Positions 5,097-5,825 of a DNA stretch of 5,825 nucleotides are shown here, piece by piece. Source of the DNA: an uncultured Parasphingopyxis sp. (lineage in GTDB: Bacteria; Pseudomonadota; Alphaproteobacteria; Sphingomonadales; Sphingomonadaceae); assembly GCA_905479515.1 (NCBI GenBank), contig CAJQMX010000098.1, positions 1 through 5,825 on the forward strand. The letters are read 5' to 3'. Each line of letters starts with the position of its first letter. The stretch's first letter is position 1. The notes below the pieces were generated by a model. The model saw only the letters and a list, made by a program, of their open reading frames with translations. It was not told the origin of the DNA and did not search any database. Position numbers and translations under genes: made by a program.

Positions 5097-5825
5097 ATGA
5101 CCTACGCTACGATTAAGTTCGATGTCCAGGATGGAGTCGCGAAAATCACGCTGAACCGGCCGGACAAGCTGAATTCTTTCAGCGACGAAATGCATGAGGA
5201 ATTGCGCTCGATTATGCCGGTATTGAAGGGCGATGACGTTCGCGCCGTCCTGATCACCGGCAAAGGCCGGGCCTTTGGCGCAGGCGCCGATCTATCTTCA
5301 AGCAGCGCGTCGGGCGGGGCTCTGGATGCTGAAGAAACACTGGAGAAAAACTATAATCCACTGATCCTCTTTGTCCGGGCGCTTGACAAACCTGTTATTG
5401 CCGCGGTCAATGGTATCGCGGCCGGGGCCAGCATGAGCCTGGCCCTCGCCTGCGACATTGTGCTCGCCGCCAAGTCCGCCTATTTTCTTCAGGCCTTTTG
5501 CCATATCGGTCTCGTACCCGATGCCGGCAGCACTTATTTTCTGCCGCGCCTCGTGGGATCGGGTAAGGCCATGGGCCTCGCCATGCTAGGGGACAAACTC
5601 CCGGCCGAAGACGCCGAAAAGATGGGGTTGATCTGGAAAAGCTATCCGGACGACGGGCTGATGCCCGCAGCAGAGGAGCTCGCAAAACGCTTAGCCTCCG
5701 GGCCGACCGCGGGGTATGCGCTGATCAAGAAGGCCATGAACGAGAGTCTTGGCAACGATCTTGAAACGCAGCTGGCGGTCGAGCGGGATTTCCAGCAGAA
5801 GGCAAGCCAGACAGAAGACTTCATC
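5097..5825 (+). CDS. Enoyl-CoA hydratase/isomerase, PaaG-like (partial, 3' end outside window)
   Basis: This is a crotonase-fold enzyme acting on acyl-CoA thioesters in the cytoplasm. Its 243 visible residues stay open to the window edge; family members have about 260, so roughly 20 are missing. The best family match I recognise is PaaG, which isomerises the ring-epoxide of phenylacetyl-CoA to an oxepin-CoA in phenylacetate degradation. Support comes from ACDIVLAAKSAYFLQAF (118-134), IGLVPDAGSTYFLPRLVG (137-154) and LGDKLPAEDAEKMGLIWK (164-181). D142 matches the catalytic aspartate of PaaG, and the second-acid position of classical hydratases is not glutamate. The oxyanion-hole segments are GAGADL (61-66, PaaG usually CAGQDL) and GIAAGAS (106-112). 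The ATG at 5097 fits the family N-terminus; its ribosome site (GGGAA at 5090-5094) is very close and poor. No other paa gene is visible, so a general enoyl-CoA hydratase/isomerase of fatty-acid or other catabolism remains possible. Confidence 0.88.
   Translation, partial: MTYATIKFDVQDGVAKITLNRPDKLNSFSDEMHEELRSIMPVLKGDDVRAVLITGKGRAFGAGADLSSSSASGGALDAEETLEKNYNPLILFVRALDKPVIAAVNGIAAGASMSLALACDIVLAAKSAYFLQAFCHIGLVPDAGSTYFLPRLVGSGKAMGLAMLGDKLPAEDAEKMGLIWKSYPDDGLMPAAEELAKRLASGPTAGYALIKKAMNESLGNDLETQLAVERDFQQKASQTEDFI

Noticed and set aside
4968..5195. Minus-strand frame over the cyclase-hydratase spacer
   Set aside because: It overlaps the start of the hydratase gene antisense, and its translation has no recognisable domain or good start site.

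Overview
This 5.8 kb window looks like ordinary chromosomal DNA from a Gram-negative proteobacterium, most likely an alphaproteobacterium. That placement is inferred from protein style (a LivF with a VIDKN switch segment, a GGEEF cyclase with an N-terminal helical domain, a PaaG-like hydratase) and from moderate G+C; no taxonomic marker gene is present. All supported genes lie on the + strand.

Region 1 (1-3703) is a branched-chain-amino-acid-type (HAAT/Liv) ABC importer operon. The window opens with what looks like the last 18 codons of the periplasmic substrate-binding protein gene. A 235-bp gap with a strong hairpin follows, then four tightly packed genes: livH and livM (the two permeases), then livG and livF (the two ATPases). 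Junctions are abutting (livH/livM, TAGATG), overlapping (livM/livG, ATGA) or 3 nt apart (livG/livF), so the four are almost certainly co-transcribed and translationally coupled. The binding protein would capture the ligand in the periplasm, LivHM form the membrane channel, and LivGF power import. The ligand cannot be read from these genes: this family also carries amides, urea and aromatic acids.

Region 2 (3704-4923) begins with a very A/T-rich 173-bp spacer holding a perfect 14-bp palindrome just after the livF stop. It continues into a soluble diguanylate cyclase with a GGEEF active site, no recognisable inhibitory I-site and an N-terminal helical domain. The cyclase gene is clearly A/T-richer than its neighbours and is probably its own transcription unit.

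Region 3 (4924-5825) is a 173-bp spacer with an imperfect 16-bp palindrome (a candidate operator), then an enoyl-CoA hydratase/isomerase gene resembling paaG of phenylacetate catabolism, which runs off the right edge. Together the window holds nutrient import, c-di-GMP signalling and acyl-CoA catabolism. Whether importer and hydratase share a pathway cannot be settled here. I see no mobile element, CRISPR array, tRNA or rRNA, and no convincing new multi-gene system; the points of interest are regulatory spacers and residue-level variants.
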